Assembly (NCBI GenBank): GCA_007123395.1
Contig: SKLD01000489.1
Span: 1 to 24,272, forward strand
Reading direction: 5' to 3'
DNA: 24,272 bases
From: Opitutales bacterium
Lineage (GTDB): Bacteria; Verrucomicrobiota; Verrucomicrobiia; Opitutales; Oceanipulchritudinaceae
In this document: in pieces, positions 1 through 8,499 of the stretch
Layout of the letters: the number at the start of each line of letters is the position of its first letter
Position numbering within the stretch: position 1 is the stretch's first letter
The notes under the pieces: generated by a model
What the model saw: only the letters and a program-made list of their open reading frames with translations
Database searches by the model: none
What the model was told of the DNA's origin: nothing
Translations under genes and position numbers: made by a program

Positions 1-230
1 AGGCGGTTGCGGCTGGCGGGGAGCTGGAGGCGCACGAGCTGCTGCGCCTGCGGGCGGGCTTTTTCACACGCGGGAAGGCGCTGGGGACGGAGGCTTGGCT
101 GCGGGAGGGTGAGGGAGCGGCGGCGCTTTCGCGCTTGCCGAAGCCGCCCGGCGCGCGACCGGTGGAGGTGCTGAAGCATTCGGAGCTTGCGGTGGCGGGG
201 AGCGGGACTGGCGTGGAACCGCCGACTTGA
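1..230 (+). CDS. C-terminal fragment of a REP-associated (IS200/Y1-like) transposase, cut by the window edge
   Basis: The frame is open from the left edge (first full codon at 3) to the TGA at 228-230 and encodes about 75 residues with no start in the window. The stretch ELLRLRAGFFTRGKALGTEA resembles the end of the Y1 domain in REP-associated tyrosine transposases (RAYTs), where a Leu-Arg-x-Arg-x-Phe-x-x-Gly-x-x-(I/L)-Gly-(S/T) pattern follows the catalytic core. The tail PVEVLKHSELAV also fits the short, variable RAYT tail. RAYTs are single-copy, domesticated IS200/IS605 relatives that act on REP palindromes. The catalytic HUH and Tyr residues would lie outside the window, so activity cannot be judged. 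The family call rests on one short motif and is tentative. Confidence 0.4.
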   Translation, partial: AVAAGGELEAHELLRLRAGFFTRGKALGTEAWLREGEGAAALSRLPKPPGARPVEVLKHSELAVAGSGTGVEPPT

Positions 231-794
231 TTGAAAACGGCGCCGAAGATTCGCGGAACCGACCAAATCGACCGATGTGCATGTCCGGGAACCACGGGTC
301 AGGCATGTTGTTCGGATGCTTTATGCCCGAGATAAGCGGTTCGAGGTGTTGGCTGTCGGCTAGGGCGTTTTGAAAGAGAGTATCGGCGATCACCGGGGGA
401 ACTGCTGGAAGAAAATAAAACTTGCTGGCCGACAGCACGATAGGTTCTCGAATCCGTCGGTGCGGCTTCCTTCCAATCCGCAGCCCGGCATGGATAGAGG
501 CCCGGGCACTTCGGGTTCCCGATTCATTATCGTTGTCAGCAGCGGAACACTGGAGCGCGCATTGGTCAAATGCTCAGAGCTAAACCATTTTTTTTCTTAT
601 TTCAATATGAGTGACTTATCTTTGGTTTTATATTTTTCGGGAGGTATCATTATAGGATGGACAGGTCTGTGGTTCATGGGGGGAGGCGTGGCGGCGGGAA
701 TTTTCGGGCTGAAGTGGGTGAGGGGTAACCTTGGACGGGACCGTGTAGAGCAATGGCATTGCCAGCGGCGGCGGGATCGGCACGCTGCTGTGGT
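231..794. other. 564-bp gap with no supported gene; AT-rich centre
   Basis: No convincing gene is seen here. An imperfect inverted repeat, GCTGTCGGCtAG at 352-363 and CTgGCCGACAGC at 425-436 (one G-U type mismatch), flanks about 60 bp and could be a remnant of a mobile or RAYT-related element. Bases 585-660 are clearly more AT-rich than the surroundings and are the likely site of a promoter for the mazG run. A possible small hydrophobic ORF begins at 607 and is listed separately. A minus-strand frame across 64-438 was considered and not accepted. Confidence 0.5.
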
Positions 795-798
795 GTGA
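607..798 (+). CDS. Possible small hydrophobic membrane protein (63 aa), doubtful
   Basis: An ATG at 607 opens a 63-residue frame. Its first 40 residues are strongly hydrophobic and glycine-rich (LYFSGGIIIGWTGLWFMGGG, then VAAGIFGLKW) and would form one or two membrane segments. The last 20 residues are arginine-rich and read like out-of-frame DNA. There is no clear Shine-Dalgarno sequence; the upstream bases are a T-tract. The frame overlaps the proposed mazG start by four bases, which would allow translational coupling. I do not recognise the protein. It could equally be a chance frame in the mazG leader. Confidence 0.2.
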   Translation: MSDLSLVLYFSGGIIIGWTGLWFMGGGVAAGIFGLKWVRGNLGRDRVEQWHCQRRRDRHAAVV

Positions 799-1466
799 GT
801 GCTATAGAGGAGTTAGTTGCAACGATGGTGCGTCTGCGGAGTCCGGGGGGCTGTCCCTGGGATTTGGAGCAGACGCATGAGAGCCTTTGTGCGAATCTGG
901 TGGAGGAGACCTGCGAGTTGCTGGAGGCGATCGACCATGGCAACGACGCCCATATGCTGGAGGAGTTGGGGGACGTGCTGTTGCAGGTGGTTTTTCACGC
1001 GCGGATGGCGGAGGAGCGGGGGGCGTTTTCGTTCGAAGACGTTGCCCGCGGCATCAACGACAAGTTGGTTCGTCGGCACCCGCATGTGTTCGGGGCGGCG
1101 AAGGCGGATGACAGTGCGGCGGTGCTGCGGCAGTGGGACGCGATCAAAGCGGGGGAGACGAAAGCACGCGCGCAACGCGGCGGCCTTGCGGACTCGGTGC
1201 CGTCGACACTGCCTTCGCTACTGTTCGCGGTGGAGTTTCTGAAGCAGCTAAAAAAAAGACGGCTGGAGATTGATGGGGGGGCGGAAAGAGTGCATGTTTC
1301 CGACGGTCCGGAAAGATTGTCGGAGGAAGCCGCGGGCGAGCAGCTTTTCGAGCTGGCACGGGCATGCCGTTCCGTTGGGATCGATCCGGAATCCGCGCTG
1401 CGACGGCACGTGCGCAGGCTAATGGAGCGAGCCGACAATGCCTACAAGCGATGTGAAACTCTGTGA
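795..1466 (+). CDS. mazG: Nucleoside triphosphate pyrophosphohydrolase MazG
   Basis: MazG-family all-alpha NTP pyrophosphatase, which hydrolyses (d)NTPs to NMP and PPi for nucleotide-pool cleaning. The GTG at 795 gives a protein starting VSAIEELVATMVRLRSPGG, where family members normally begin. An in-frame ATG at 753 would add 14 residues that do not look like MazG, and another ATG lies at 825. The signature GGCPWD is followed by the metal-binding EExxE...EExxD helices (EETCELLEA and LEELGDVLLQ) and KLVRRHPHVF, all typical of the first MazG domain. The second domain is shortened: where E. coli-type MazG has ExxxGD, the sequence reads EEAAGE, although the trailing GIDPESALRR is kept. The last 29 bases overlap the start of the next gene, implying coupled translation. 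Confidence 0.88.
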   Translation: MSAIEELVATMVRLRSPGGCPWDLEQTHESLCANLVEETCELLEAIDHGNDAHMLEELGDVLLQVVFHARMAEERGAFSFEDVARGINDKLVRRHPHVFGAAKADDSAAVLRQWDAIKAGETKARAQRGGLADSVPSTLPSLLFAVEFLKQLKKRRLEIDGGAERVHVSDGPERLSEEAAGEQLFELARACRSVGIDPESALRRHVRRLMERADNAYKRCETL

Positions 1467-2175
1467 GCTGAGGACCTCAAACGGGTCTTTCATGGTGCCT
1501 TATGAGGTGCACCGGCGTAAGGGTATGCGGCACCTTCGCGTCCTTGTGGATGATTCAAACCGGGTGCAATTGAAGGTGCCCTACCGGATTTCGGAGGCCG
1601 ACGCGCTGAAGTTTTTGCGTTCGCAGGGGGAATGGGTGGTGAAAACGTTGGAGCGCACGCCACGCCGCATCACACTGCACGAGCATCTGGTGAAGCAAAA
1701 GACGGTCTCGGCGCGCGGACGGGACATTCCTTTGGAGATGGGATTCCGTGCGCGGGAGCTGAGTTTTCTTCTCCATGACGAACCGGAGCGGGTGGAGATT
1801 GCCCTCGATCCCCAGTTGGAGATTGAGCGGCAGTTGCGCCTGGTATTGCAGGCGTTTGCCCGCGAAGTCGTGCCGGAGCGGGTGAAGGCGCTTGCTAAGG
1901 AGCATGATTTGCGCGTCAAACGGGTGACTATCCGCGACCAGCGCACACGTTGGGGTGCCTGCACGGACCGTTCGACGCTTTCCCTGAACTGGCGGTTGGT
2001 GCTGTTGACGGCAGCTTTGCAGGACCATGTGATTCTGCATGAGCTGGCTCACCTGAAGCATCTCGACCACTCGAAGAAGTTCTGGAACCTTCTGCGCGAA
2101 CTGGACCCGGCCTGCGACCGGCACGACCGGGCGCTGACGAAGGTTTCGCGTGCCCTTATGCAGATGGGCCGATGA
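1438..2175 (+). CDS. YgjP-like zinc metallopeptidase (M48-type, DUF45)
   Basis: A 245-residue protein of the YgjP/DUF45 family of predicted zinc-dependent metallopeptidases. The zinc site is HELAHLKHLDHSKKFW at residues 201-216: H201 and H205 are the HExxH ligands, E202 the likely general base and H211 the probable third ligand. It is preceded by the family hallmark QRTRWGACT (168-176). The ATG at 1438 lies inside mazG and has GGAG about ten bases upstream. No signal peptide or membrane segment is visible, so a cytoplasmic location is expected. The stop codon overlaps the next start as ATGA. Substrates of this family are not established; in many genomes such genes sit beside restriction genes, which is not the case here. 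Confidence 0.85.
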   Translation: MPTSDVKLCELRTSNGSFMVPYEVHRRKGMRHLRVLVDDSNRVQLKVPYRISEADALKFLRSQGEWVVKTLERTPRRITLHEHLVKQKTVSARGRDIPLEMGFRARELSFLLHDEPERVEIALDPQLEIERQLRLVLQAFAREVVPERVKALAKEHDLRVKRVTIRDQRTRWGACTDRSTLSLNWRLVLLTAALQDHVILHELAHLKHLDHSKKFWNLLRELDPACDRHDRALTKVSRALMQMGR

Positions 2176-5100
2176 GCGGCAACGGGCGTTGGAGGATTGC
2201 CGTTGATACCGGCGGGACGTTCACCGATTGCCTCGGCTTTGCCCCGAACGGAACGTTCCGCCGGGTCAAGTTGTTGTCCTCGGGCCGCCTCCGGGCGCGG
2301 ATCGTCCGGGTGGAGGAGGAGCGCCTGTTCTTCGAGGCGGGGTGGGATCTTCCTGATGGTTTTCTTAAGGGCGCGCGTGTGGAACTCGCGGACGGCACTC
2401 GCCGGATCATCATCGGGCATAGCAGGGATGTGTTGGAACTGGATGCCGCGGCCACCGGGGATTCCGCCGAGGGGGCTCTATTTTCAGTTTCCACGGGTGA
2501 GGAGGCCCCGGTATTCGGGGCGCGCCTGCTCACCGTCACGCCGGTTGGCGCACCGCTGCCGCCCTGCGATTTCCGGTTGGGCACGACGAAGGGTACGAAC
2601 GCGTTGCTTGAGGGCAAGAGCGCGCCGGTGTGTCTCGTCGTGACGGCGGGATTCGAGGACTTGCTGGCCATCGGTGATCAGCGCCGTCCGGACCTCTTTG
2701 CCCTGCACGTCATGAAGGAGCGCCTTGATCCAGCGTGGATTCTAGGCGTGGCCGGCCGGATCGATGCGGAAGGCCGGGAGACCGAACCTTTGGAGGAGGC
2801 TCCTCTCGCGGAGGCCTTGGCGGAGGCGCGCGCGACGGGTTGCACGGTAGCGGCGGTCGCGCTCCTCAATGCCTACCGCAACAACAGCCATGAGCGGAGG
2901 ATCGCGGCGCTTTTGCGGGACGCGGGTTTCTCGCGGGTGGTCGAATCGGCGGCGCTATGTCCGTTTATCAAGTATCTCGACCGCGCGGAAACCGCGGTGG
3001 TCGACGCCTCCCTCGGGCCGGTTATGCAATCCTATCTCGACGCGGTGGAAGGCGGCCTTGCGGAGGGCGGCCGCCTCCTTGTCATGAACAGCGCGGGCGG
3101 GTTGCTGCCCCGCGGACGCTTTCATCCAGTCGACAGCTTGCTCAGCGGGCCGGCGGGGGGACTCGCGGGGGCGGCGCATTGCGCGGCGCGGGCCGGAATC
3201 GAGCGCGTGATCGCTTTTGACATGGGGGGCACAAGCACGGATGTGTCGCGCTGGGCGGGCGGGTTTTCGCTGCGCCGTTCGCGCAAGGTCGGGCCGGCTC
3301 ATGTGATCGCGCCCTCCCTGCGTATTGAGACGGTGGCGGCGGGGGGGGGAAGTGTCTGCGCCATCGCGGGGGAGACGGTGACGGTGGGTCCCGAGAGTGC
3401 GGGCGCTGATCCGGGACCGGCTTGCTATGGCCGCGGCGGGCCTCTGGCGCTGACAGACGTGCATCTACTCCTCGGTCGGCTCGATCCCGCCGCCTTTCAG
3501 ATTCCGCTCGACCGTGGCGCCGCTGAAGGCGCGGCGGACGAACTTGCCCGCGCCGCCGGACTCGACCGCGCCCGCATGCTTGCGGGCTTCCTGCGCATCG
3601 CAAACGAGCGGATGGCCCAAGTGGCGCGCACGATTAGCGTGCGCGAGGGCTACGATCCACGCGACCACGCCCTCCTTGTCTTCGGCGGCGCGGGCGGGCT
3701 GCACGCCTGTGCACTGGCGGGCCTTCTCGGGATGGAGACGATCCTCATGCCCGCCGACGCCGGTTTGCTGAGTGCTCTGGGGATCTTGCATGCAGCAGAG
3801 GAAAGCCGTGCGGTACGGCAGGTCCTGCGTCCCTTCGACGAATGCGCGGACGACATCAAGGAATGGATGGAGTGCCTGGAGATCGAGGCGGGTGAGGCGC
3901 TGGCAAGCGACGGAGTGGCGGTGAGCGGAACGACTTTTGAAGCGGATTTACGCTTTGTCGGGCAGGAGCACGCGTTACGGCTGGCGTGGGAACCCGGCGC
4001 CGACTTGGAAGGGGCGTTCCGCGCGCGGCACGCATCGGTCTTCGGCTACGCGCCGGAGGAAGGACAGATGGAAGTCGTTGCGCTCACTGCGGTATGCCGG
4101 TCAGCGGCACCGGTCTCCGGGGAGGAATCATTTCCGGAAGGCTCCGCCGCCGAACCAGTGCGACGCACCCGGCTCTACGCGGGCGAGGACTGGCGGGACG
4201 TAGCGGTATTCGGGCGGGACGCCCTCCCGCCGGGGGCCCGCGTGAAGGGTCCGTGTGTGGTGTATGACGCCTTCAGCACCTTGGTTGTCGAGGACGGTTG
4301 GTCGGGGGTGGTCGGGACGATGGGTTCGCTCAAGCTTGCGGCGGAGGTGCGGCAGGGCGGGCGCGGGACTGCGGATGAAGGGCAGCGCGATGCCGTGAGC
4401 CGCGAGCTGTTTGCCAATCGCTTTCGCTCCATCGTCGAGGAAATGGGCGATCAACTGCGGCGCACGGCGGTGTCGGTGAACATCCGCGAGCGGCTCGATT
4501 TTTCCTGTGCGCTTCTTGACGCGGGGGGCCGGTTGGTCGTCAACGCCCCGCATATCCCTGTCCACCTCGGGGCGATGGGGACCTGTGTGCGTGCGCTGCG
4601 GACGGAGTTCGGGGTGCCGGAGGAGGGAGACATCTGGGTGACGAACCATCCCGGTTTCGGCGGCTCTCATTTGCCGGACATCACCGCTGTGGCCCCCGTC
4701 TTCGACCGGCGGGGGCGGTGTTTCGCCTACCTTGCCACCCGCGCCCACCATGCCGAGGTCGGCGGGCGGCGGCCCGGCTCCATGCCGCCCGAGGCGCGGA
4801 CGCTCGCCGAGGAGGGGGTGCTTATCGCGCCGCGACTGCTCGCGCACGGTGGACGGCTCGATTTGGACGGACTGGACGCTCTCCTGCGGTCCGGACCGTT
4901 TCCCAGCCGCAACCCGCGGGAAAACCTGCTCGATTTGCAAGCGCAGGTCGCCGCGCTGCGCCTCGGCGGGGCGCGTCTGCGCGCGCTTGCGGCGGACGTG
5001 GGCGCCGACGATCTGCAAGATTGGTTCGCGGACCTACGGCGGCTCGCCTCTGCCGGCATGCAGCGGTGGTTGGAGACGCTCGAAGGCTGCGCGGGCGAGG

Positions 5101-5933
5101 CACGGGAGCGACTCGACGACGGGACATCGATTCTTCTGCGGTGGCGCTGCGCGGACGGGCGTCTTGAACTCGATTTCACGCGCTCCGGCGGGCGGCACCC
5201 CGGAAACCTCAACGCCACCGAGGGCATCGTTGCGAGTGCGGTGTTGTATGTCCTGCGTTGTCTCGCGGGCGGCGAGTATCCGCTCAACGAGGGCTTGATG
5301 GAGCGTGTCGATATCCGTGCGGAGGGAACGTTTCTTGCACCGGTCTTCGAGGGCGCGGCGGAGGTGATGCCGGCTGTCGTGGGCGGCAACGTGGAGACGA
5401 GCCAGCGCCTTGTGGACACGCTCCTCAAGGCCTTCGGTGAAGTGGCGTGCTCGCAGGGAACGATGAACAATCTCCTCTTTGGCAACGGCCGCTTCGGTTA
5501 TTACGAGACCGTCGGCGGTGGTTGCGGAGCGGGACCCGGCCATGCCGGGGCTTCCGGCGTGCAGGTCCACATGACGAATACGGCGATCACCGATCCCGAA
5601 GTCCTCGAACTGCGCTACCCCGCGCGGTTGCGGCGCTTCGCCTTGCGGCGGGGCTCCGGCGGTGACGGTATGCACCGCGGGGGCGACGGCCTTGTGCGCG
5701 AGATCGAGTTCCTCGCTCCCGTCGAAGTCTCTTTGGTCACGCAGCACCGCGTCGAGGCGCCTTATGGGCGGGAAGGCGGAAAGGCAGGCGCGCGGGGCCG
5801 GCAGGTATGGATCCAGACAGGGGGCGCGGAGACGGAACTCGACGGTATTGCCGCCTTCCATGCCGCCCCCGGCGACCGTCTTCGCCTCGAAACTCCCGGA
5901 GGGGGCGGTTGGGGCGTGCCCGGCGACGAGTGA
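2172..5933 (+). CDS. Fused 5-oxoprolinase / N-methylhydantoinase (HyuA-HyuB)
   Basis: A 1253-residue ATP-dependent amidohydrolase combining the two hydantoinase/oxoprolinase subunits in one chain, as in eukaryotic 5-oxoprolinase (OPLAH). The HyuA half has the N-terminal nucleotide motif DTGGTFTD (12-19), TTKGTNALLE (138-147), the second phosphate loop FDMGGTSTDV (349-358) and VFGGAGGLHACALA (503-516). The HyuB half (about 740-1250) has NHPGFGGSHLPD (825-836) and ATRAHHAEVGG, and ends in the usual glycine-rich GGGGWG. Expected reaction: ATP-driven opening of 5-oxo-L-proline to glutamate, or hydrolysis of a related cyclic amide; sequence alone does not settle the substrate. About 100 residues between the first two motifs (roughly 38-135) look different from typical HyuA. 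It is ATGA-coupled to the upstream peptidase gene. Confidence 0.9.
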   Translation: MSGNGRWRIAVDTGGTFTDCLGFAPNGTFRRVKLLSSGRLRARIVRVEEERLFFEAGWDLPDGFLKGARVELADGTRRIIIGHSRDVLELDAAATGDSAEGALFSVSTGEEAPVFGARLLTVTPVGAPLPPCDFRLGTTKGTNALLEGKSAPVCLVVTAGFEDLLAIGDQRRPDLFALHVMKERLDPAWILGVAGRIDAEGRETEPLEEAPLAEALAEARATGCTVAAVALLNAYRNNSHERRIAALLRDAGFSRVVESAALCPFIKYLDRAETAVVDASLGPVMQSYLDAVEGGLAEGGRLLVMNSAGGLLPRGRFHPVDSLLSGPAGGLAGAAHCAARAGIERVIAFDMGGTSTDVSRWAGGFSLRRSRKVGPAHVIAPSLRIETVAAGGGSVCAIAGETVTVGPESAGADPGPACYGRGGPLALTDVHLLLGRLDPAAFQIPLDRGAAEGAADELARAAGLDRARMLAGFLRIANERMAQVARTISVREGYDPRDHALLVFGGAGGLHACALAGLLGMETILMPADAGLLSALGILHAAEESRAVRQVLRPFDECADDIKEWMECLEIEAGEALASDGVAVSGTTFEADLRFVGQEHALRLAWEPGADLEGAFRARHASVFGYAPEEGQMEVVALTAVCRSAAPVSGEESFPEGSAAEPVRRTRLYAGEDWRDVAVFGRDALPPGARVKGPCVVYDAFSTLVVEDGWSGVVGTMGSLKLAAEVRQGGRGTADEGQRDAVSRELFANRFRSIVEEMGDQLRRTAVSVNIRERLDFSCALLDAGGRLVVNAPHIPVHLGAMGTCVRALRTEFGVPEEGDIWVTNHPGFGGSHLPDITAVAPVFDRRGRCFAYLATRAHHAEVGGRRPGSMPPEARTLAEEGVLIAPRLLAHGGRLDLDGLDALLRSGPFPSRNPRENLLDLQAQVAALRLGGARLRALAADVGADDLQDWFADLRRLASAGMQRWLETLEGCAGEARERLDDGTSILLRWRCADGRLELDFTRSGGRHPGNLNATEGIVASAVLYVLRCLAGGEYPLNEGLMERVDIRAEGTFLAPVFEGAAEVMPAVVGGNVETSQRLVDTLLKAFGEVACSQGTMNNLLFGNGRFGYYETVGGGCGAGPGHAGASGVQVHMTNTAITDPEVLELRYPARLRRFALRRGSGGDGMHRGGDGLVREIEFLAPVEVSLVTQHRVEAPYGREGGKAGARGRQVWIQTGGAETELDGIAAFHAAPGDRLRLETPGGGGWGVPGDE

Positions 5934-6075
5934 GCCCGCGGAGCTTACGATTTGGGTTGCCCTGCGGGAGCGGAGTGGCATTCTGCGCGGTTGTATGGTC
6001 GCTGCCTTGTTTTCCGGTGGCGGCATGCGTGCTTATCCGAAAATCCGAATACGAGAAAGAATCACCAACTACCGC

Positions 6076-6714
6076 ATGGCGAATTATCCAGGTTCCCGCG
6101 GCCGCGGCCGCTATCATCGCTCCCCCCAGTTCCAGGTTCGAAAGAACGAACGCATCCGCGCCCGCGAGGTGCGTCTAATTGGCCACGACGGCAACCAGAT
6201 CGGTGTGGTTAGCCGCGAAGATGCCCTCGCGGCGGCAAAGAAGATGGGCCTCGATCTCGTGGAGATCGCGGCCAACGCCCGGCCTCCGGTCTGCCGTATC
6301 CTCGATTTCGGGAAGTATATGTACGAGCAGTCGAAGCGGCAGAAGGAGAACAAGGCCAAGGCGGCGTCTTCCTCGAAAATCAAGGAAGTGAAGTTCCGTG
6401 TGCGCATTGAGGAGCACGATTACATGACGAAGCTGCGCCGCGCGGAGGAGTTTCTCTACAAGGGCAACAAGTTGAAGCTGTCGCTCATGTTCCGCGGCCG
6501 CGAGAACGAGCACAAGGAGCTTGGTGTGGAGATGCTCAAACGCGCGGCCAACGATCTTGCGCATGTGGGTTCTTCAGACGCCGACCCGAAACTGAGCGGG
6601 CGGCACGTCAACCTCATCATGTCGCCGCATGCGGTGAACAAGCGGACCCTCAAATATAACGAGCACGTGAACGTCGGCGGGGCCGATGACGACGAAGAGG
6701 ACGATGAGGATTGA
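6076..6714 (+). CDS. infC: Translation initiation factor IF-3
   Basis: IF-3 binds the 30S subunit, checks the start codon and initiator tRNA, and prevents early 50S joining. The 212-residue protein has the N-domain (RKNERIRAREVRLIG, then DGNQIGVVSREDALAAA), the signature PPVCRILDFGKYMYE, a lysine-rich linker and the C-domain (KLRRAEEFLYKGNKLKLSLM, then RGREN). ATG 6076 was chosen because the MANYPGSRGRGRYHRS leader looks genuine, while residues encoded upstream do not. E. coli infC uses an AUU start for autoregulation; this one does not appear to. It is longer than the roughly 180-residue norm because of the basic Gly/Arg leader and an acidic tail (DDDEEDDED). The usual rpmI and rplT do not follow. 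A 142-nt leader precedes it, and the last 11 bases overlap the next gene. Confidence 0.95.
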   Translation: MANYPGSRGRGRYHRSPQFQVRKNERIRAREVRLIGHDGNQIGVVSREDALAAAKKMGLDLVEIAANARPPVCRILDFGKYMYEQSKRQKENKAKAASSSKIKEVKFRVRIEEHDYMTKLRRAEEFLYKGNKLKLSLMFRGRENEHKELGVEMLKRAANDLAHVGSSDADPKLSGRHVNLIMSPHAVNKRTLKYNEHVNVGGADDDEEDDED

Positions 6715-8497
6715 ATTTGCGACCGGCCGGGCGTGCCGGTGGGCTCGGGTGCTGGGATCTCTCTGCGCGTTGGTTTTTTCAGCGGCCTGCGCGGCAGGCG
6801 GTGAGCGGCATCCTTTGGCCGACGAAGTCGTTATCGTGGCGAACAGCGCGGTCGAGGGCTCGGAGGCGGTTGCCCGCTACTATGCGGAGCGGCGCGGAAT
6901 CGACGCGGGACGGATCATCCTTCTCGACATGCCCGACCGCGAGACGATTTCACGGGCGGCCTTCAACCGGCGGGTGCTCAATCCACTCGTGGAGGCGTTG
7001 GATGAGCGGGGGTTCGTGGACGTCGTGCTGGAGCGCGCCCCGGCGGATGGTTCGGAACGGCGCGGCTACTCGGTGGTTTTCAACCATGTTCGTTACATGG
7101 TGCTCTGCTACGGTGTTCCGCTGCGCATCACGAGGGTGAACGACCTCGATGAGTCGGAAGAGGTGGATCGTTTCGTGCGGCGGCACGCGCGGACGCGGCC
7201 GAATTTTGCCCGCCCGGAGTTTTTTCAGGGGCGGTTGGCGGCGAACAACGCTTCGGTGGATTCGGAGCTTGCGACGCTTGCCATGGGGCCGGTGCCGGTC
7301 ACCGGCATGGTGGGTAACCCCGTGTTCCGGCAAGTGGAGCCGGGTGCTCTCTCCTCGGAGGTCATTCGCGTGACCCGGCTCGACGGGCCGACGCCGGCGG
7401 ACGCGAAGCGGCTCGTCGATCAAGCCCTCAAGGGCGAGCGGCTGGGCTTGCGGGGGCGGGTGTATTTGGATCAGGATGGACGCGAGGAGGGGGGCTTCCG
7501 CATGGGCAACGATTGGTTGCGCCGCTCGCAGCGCATTTTTGAGATGGCGGGCTTTGACGTGACAGTCGACACCCGGCGCGAGATTTTCGACCGCCGCGCG
7601 CGCTTCGATGCTCCCGCTTTCTACCTCGGATGGTACGCCAACGATGTCGACGGGGTATTCCTGTTAGAGGACTTCGAGTTCGCGGCGGGTGCCGTGGCGG
7701 TGCATATCCACAGCTTTTCAGCGCGCTCGCTGCGGGATGCGGATTCGGGCTGGGCGGCACCCTTTGTGCGGCGCGGGGTCGCCGCCACGGTGGGCAACGT
7801 CTACGAGCCCTTCCTTATGTTTTCGCATCATCTCGATGCTCTGACGGGAGCGCTTCTGGACGGATGGACATGGGGTGATGCGGCCTATTTCGCATTGCCC
7901 GTGCTAAGCTGGCAGAACGTGACGCTCGGCGACCCGCTTTACCGTCCCTTCGCCGTGCCGCTGGAAGCGCAGATCGAGCGGATCCGCGAGGAGGGCTGGA
8001 ACGGACACGACGCTTACATCCTCATCCGCGCGACCAACCTCCTGCGGCGCGACGGGCGGGAGGCGGACGCGCGCGAGGGTATCCGCGGAGCATTTGCGGA
8101 GCAGGCGCATCCCGGCATGGCGCTGTATTTGGTGGAGATGCTCTCGGCGCACGAGGACCGCGACGAGCGGCAGGCTGTGCTCCGCCGCATGGCGGAGAGC
8201 GGGGCGGTGCCGGAGCAGTCGACCGATTGGGGCCTGTTTGCCGCGCTTGCGGAGGCATCCGCGCGCGAGCGGATGTTCGACGAGGCCGTCACGCTTTACA
8301 AGCGCGTGCTGGAAACCGCCGCCCACGACGACGGATTCTCCCGCGCGATCCTCGGCGAAGCTTCGCGCGCCGCGGCCGGAGCCGGAGAGACTGACCTAAG
8401 CATGGAGTGGCGCGACAGGCAACTCGCCATCATCCGCGCGGAGGAGGCGGAGGAGGCGGAGGAGGCGCTCTCCGCGGCTGAGGAAGACGTGGACTGA
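6704..8497 (+). CDS. TIGR03790-family exported protein of unknown function
   Basis: A 597-residue protein. After a basic N-terminus and a hydrophobic segment (VLGSLCALVFSAACAAG, a likely signal peptide) comes the TIGR03790 hallmark: VVIVANSAVEGSEAVARYYA, then ERRGID, FNRRVLNPLVEAL, and RYMVLCYGVPLRIT. The middle region (EMAGFDVTVDTRREIF and FYLGWYAND) also matches what I recall of the family, which is known from Acidobacteria, Myxococcota, Planctomycetota and Verrucomicrobia and has no assigned function. The C-terminal 150 residues look like helical repeats and end in an acidic EEAEEAEEA tract. The start is ambiguous: ATG 6704 overlaps infC by 11 bases, while ATG 6686 would add six residues. 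Export is inferred; the cysteine is not in a good lipobox. Confidence 0.75.
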   Translation: MRIEFATGRACRWARVLGSLCALVFSAACAAGGERHPLADEVVIVANSAVEGSEAVARYYAERRGIDAGRIILLDMPDRETISRAAFNRRVLNPLVEALDERGFVDVVLERAPADGSERRGYSVVFNHVRYMVLCYGVPLRITRVNDLDESEEVDRFVRRHARTRPNFARPEFFQGRLAANNASVDSELATLAMGPVPVTGMVGNPVFRQVEPGALSSEVIRVTRLDGPTPADAKRLVDQALKGERLGLRGRVYLDQDGREEGGFRMGNDWLRRSQRIFEMAGFDVTVDTRREIFDRRARFDAPAFYLGWYANDVDGVFLLEDFEFAAGAVAVHIHSFSARSLRDADSGWAAPFVRRGVAATVGNVYEPFLMFSHHLDALTGALLDGWTWGDAAYFALPVLSWQNVTLGDPLYRPFAVPLEAQIERIREEGWNGHDAYILIRATNLLRRDGREADAREGIRGAFAEQAHPGMALYLVEMLSAHEDRDERQAVLRRMAESGAVPEQSTDWGLFAALAEASARERMFDEAVTLYKRVLETAAHDDGFSRAILGEASRAAAGAGETDLSMEWRDRQLAIIRAEEAEEAEEALSAAEEDVD

Positions 8498-8499
8498 CG

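Noticed and set aside
64..438. Minus-strand frame of 124 residues over the left-edge gene and gap
   Set aside because: Its second half is a proline/alanine/serine-rich reverse of the plus-strand coding end, and the first half matches no family I recognise.
4128..5018. Minus-strand frame of 296 residues inside the oxoprolinase gene
   Set aside because: The HyuB motifs on the plus strand are continuous through this stretch; the antisense frame has Arg/Pro-rich composition.
5662..6075. Upstream extension of infC in the same frame
   Set aside because: It would overlap the oxoprolinase by 270 bases, and its residues do not resemble IF-3; the ATG at 6076 begins the family-like sequence.
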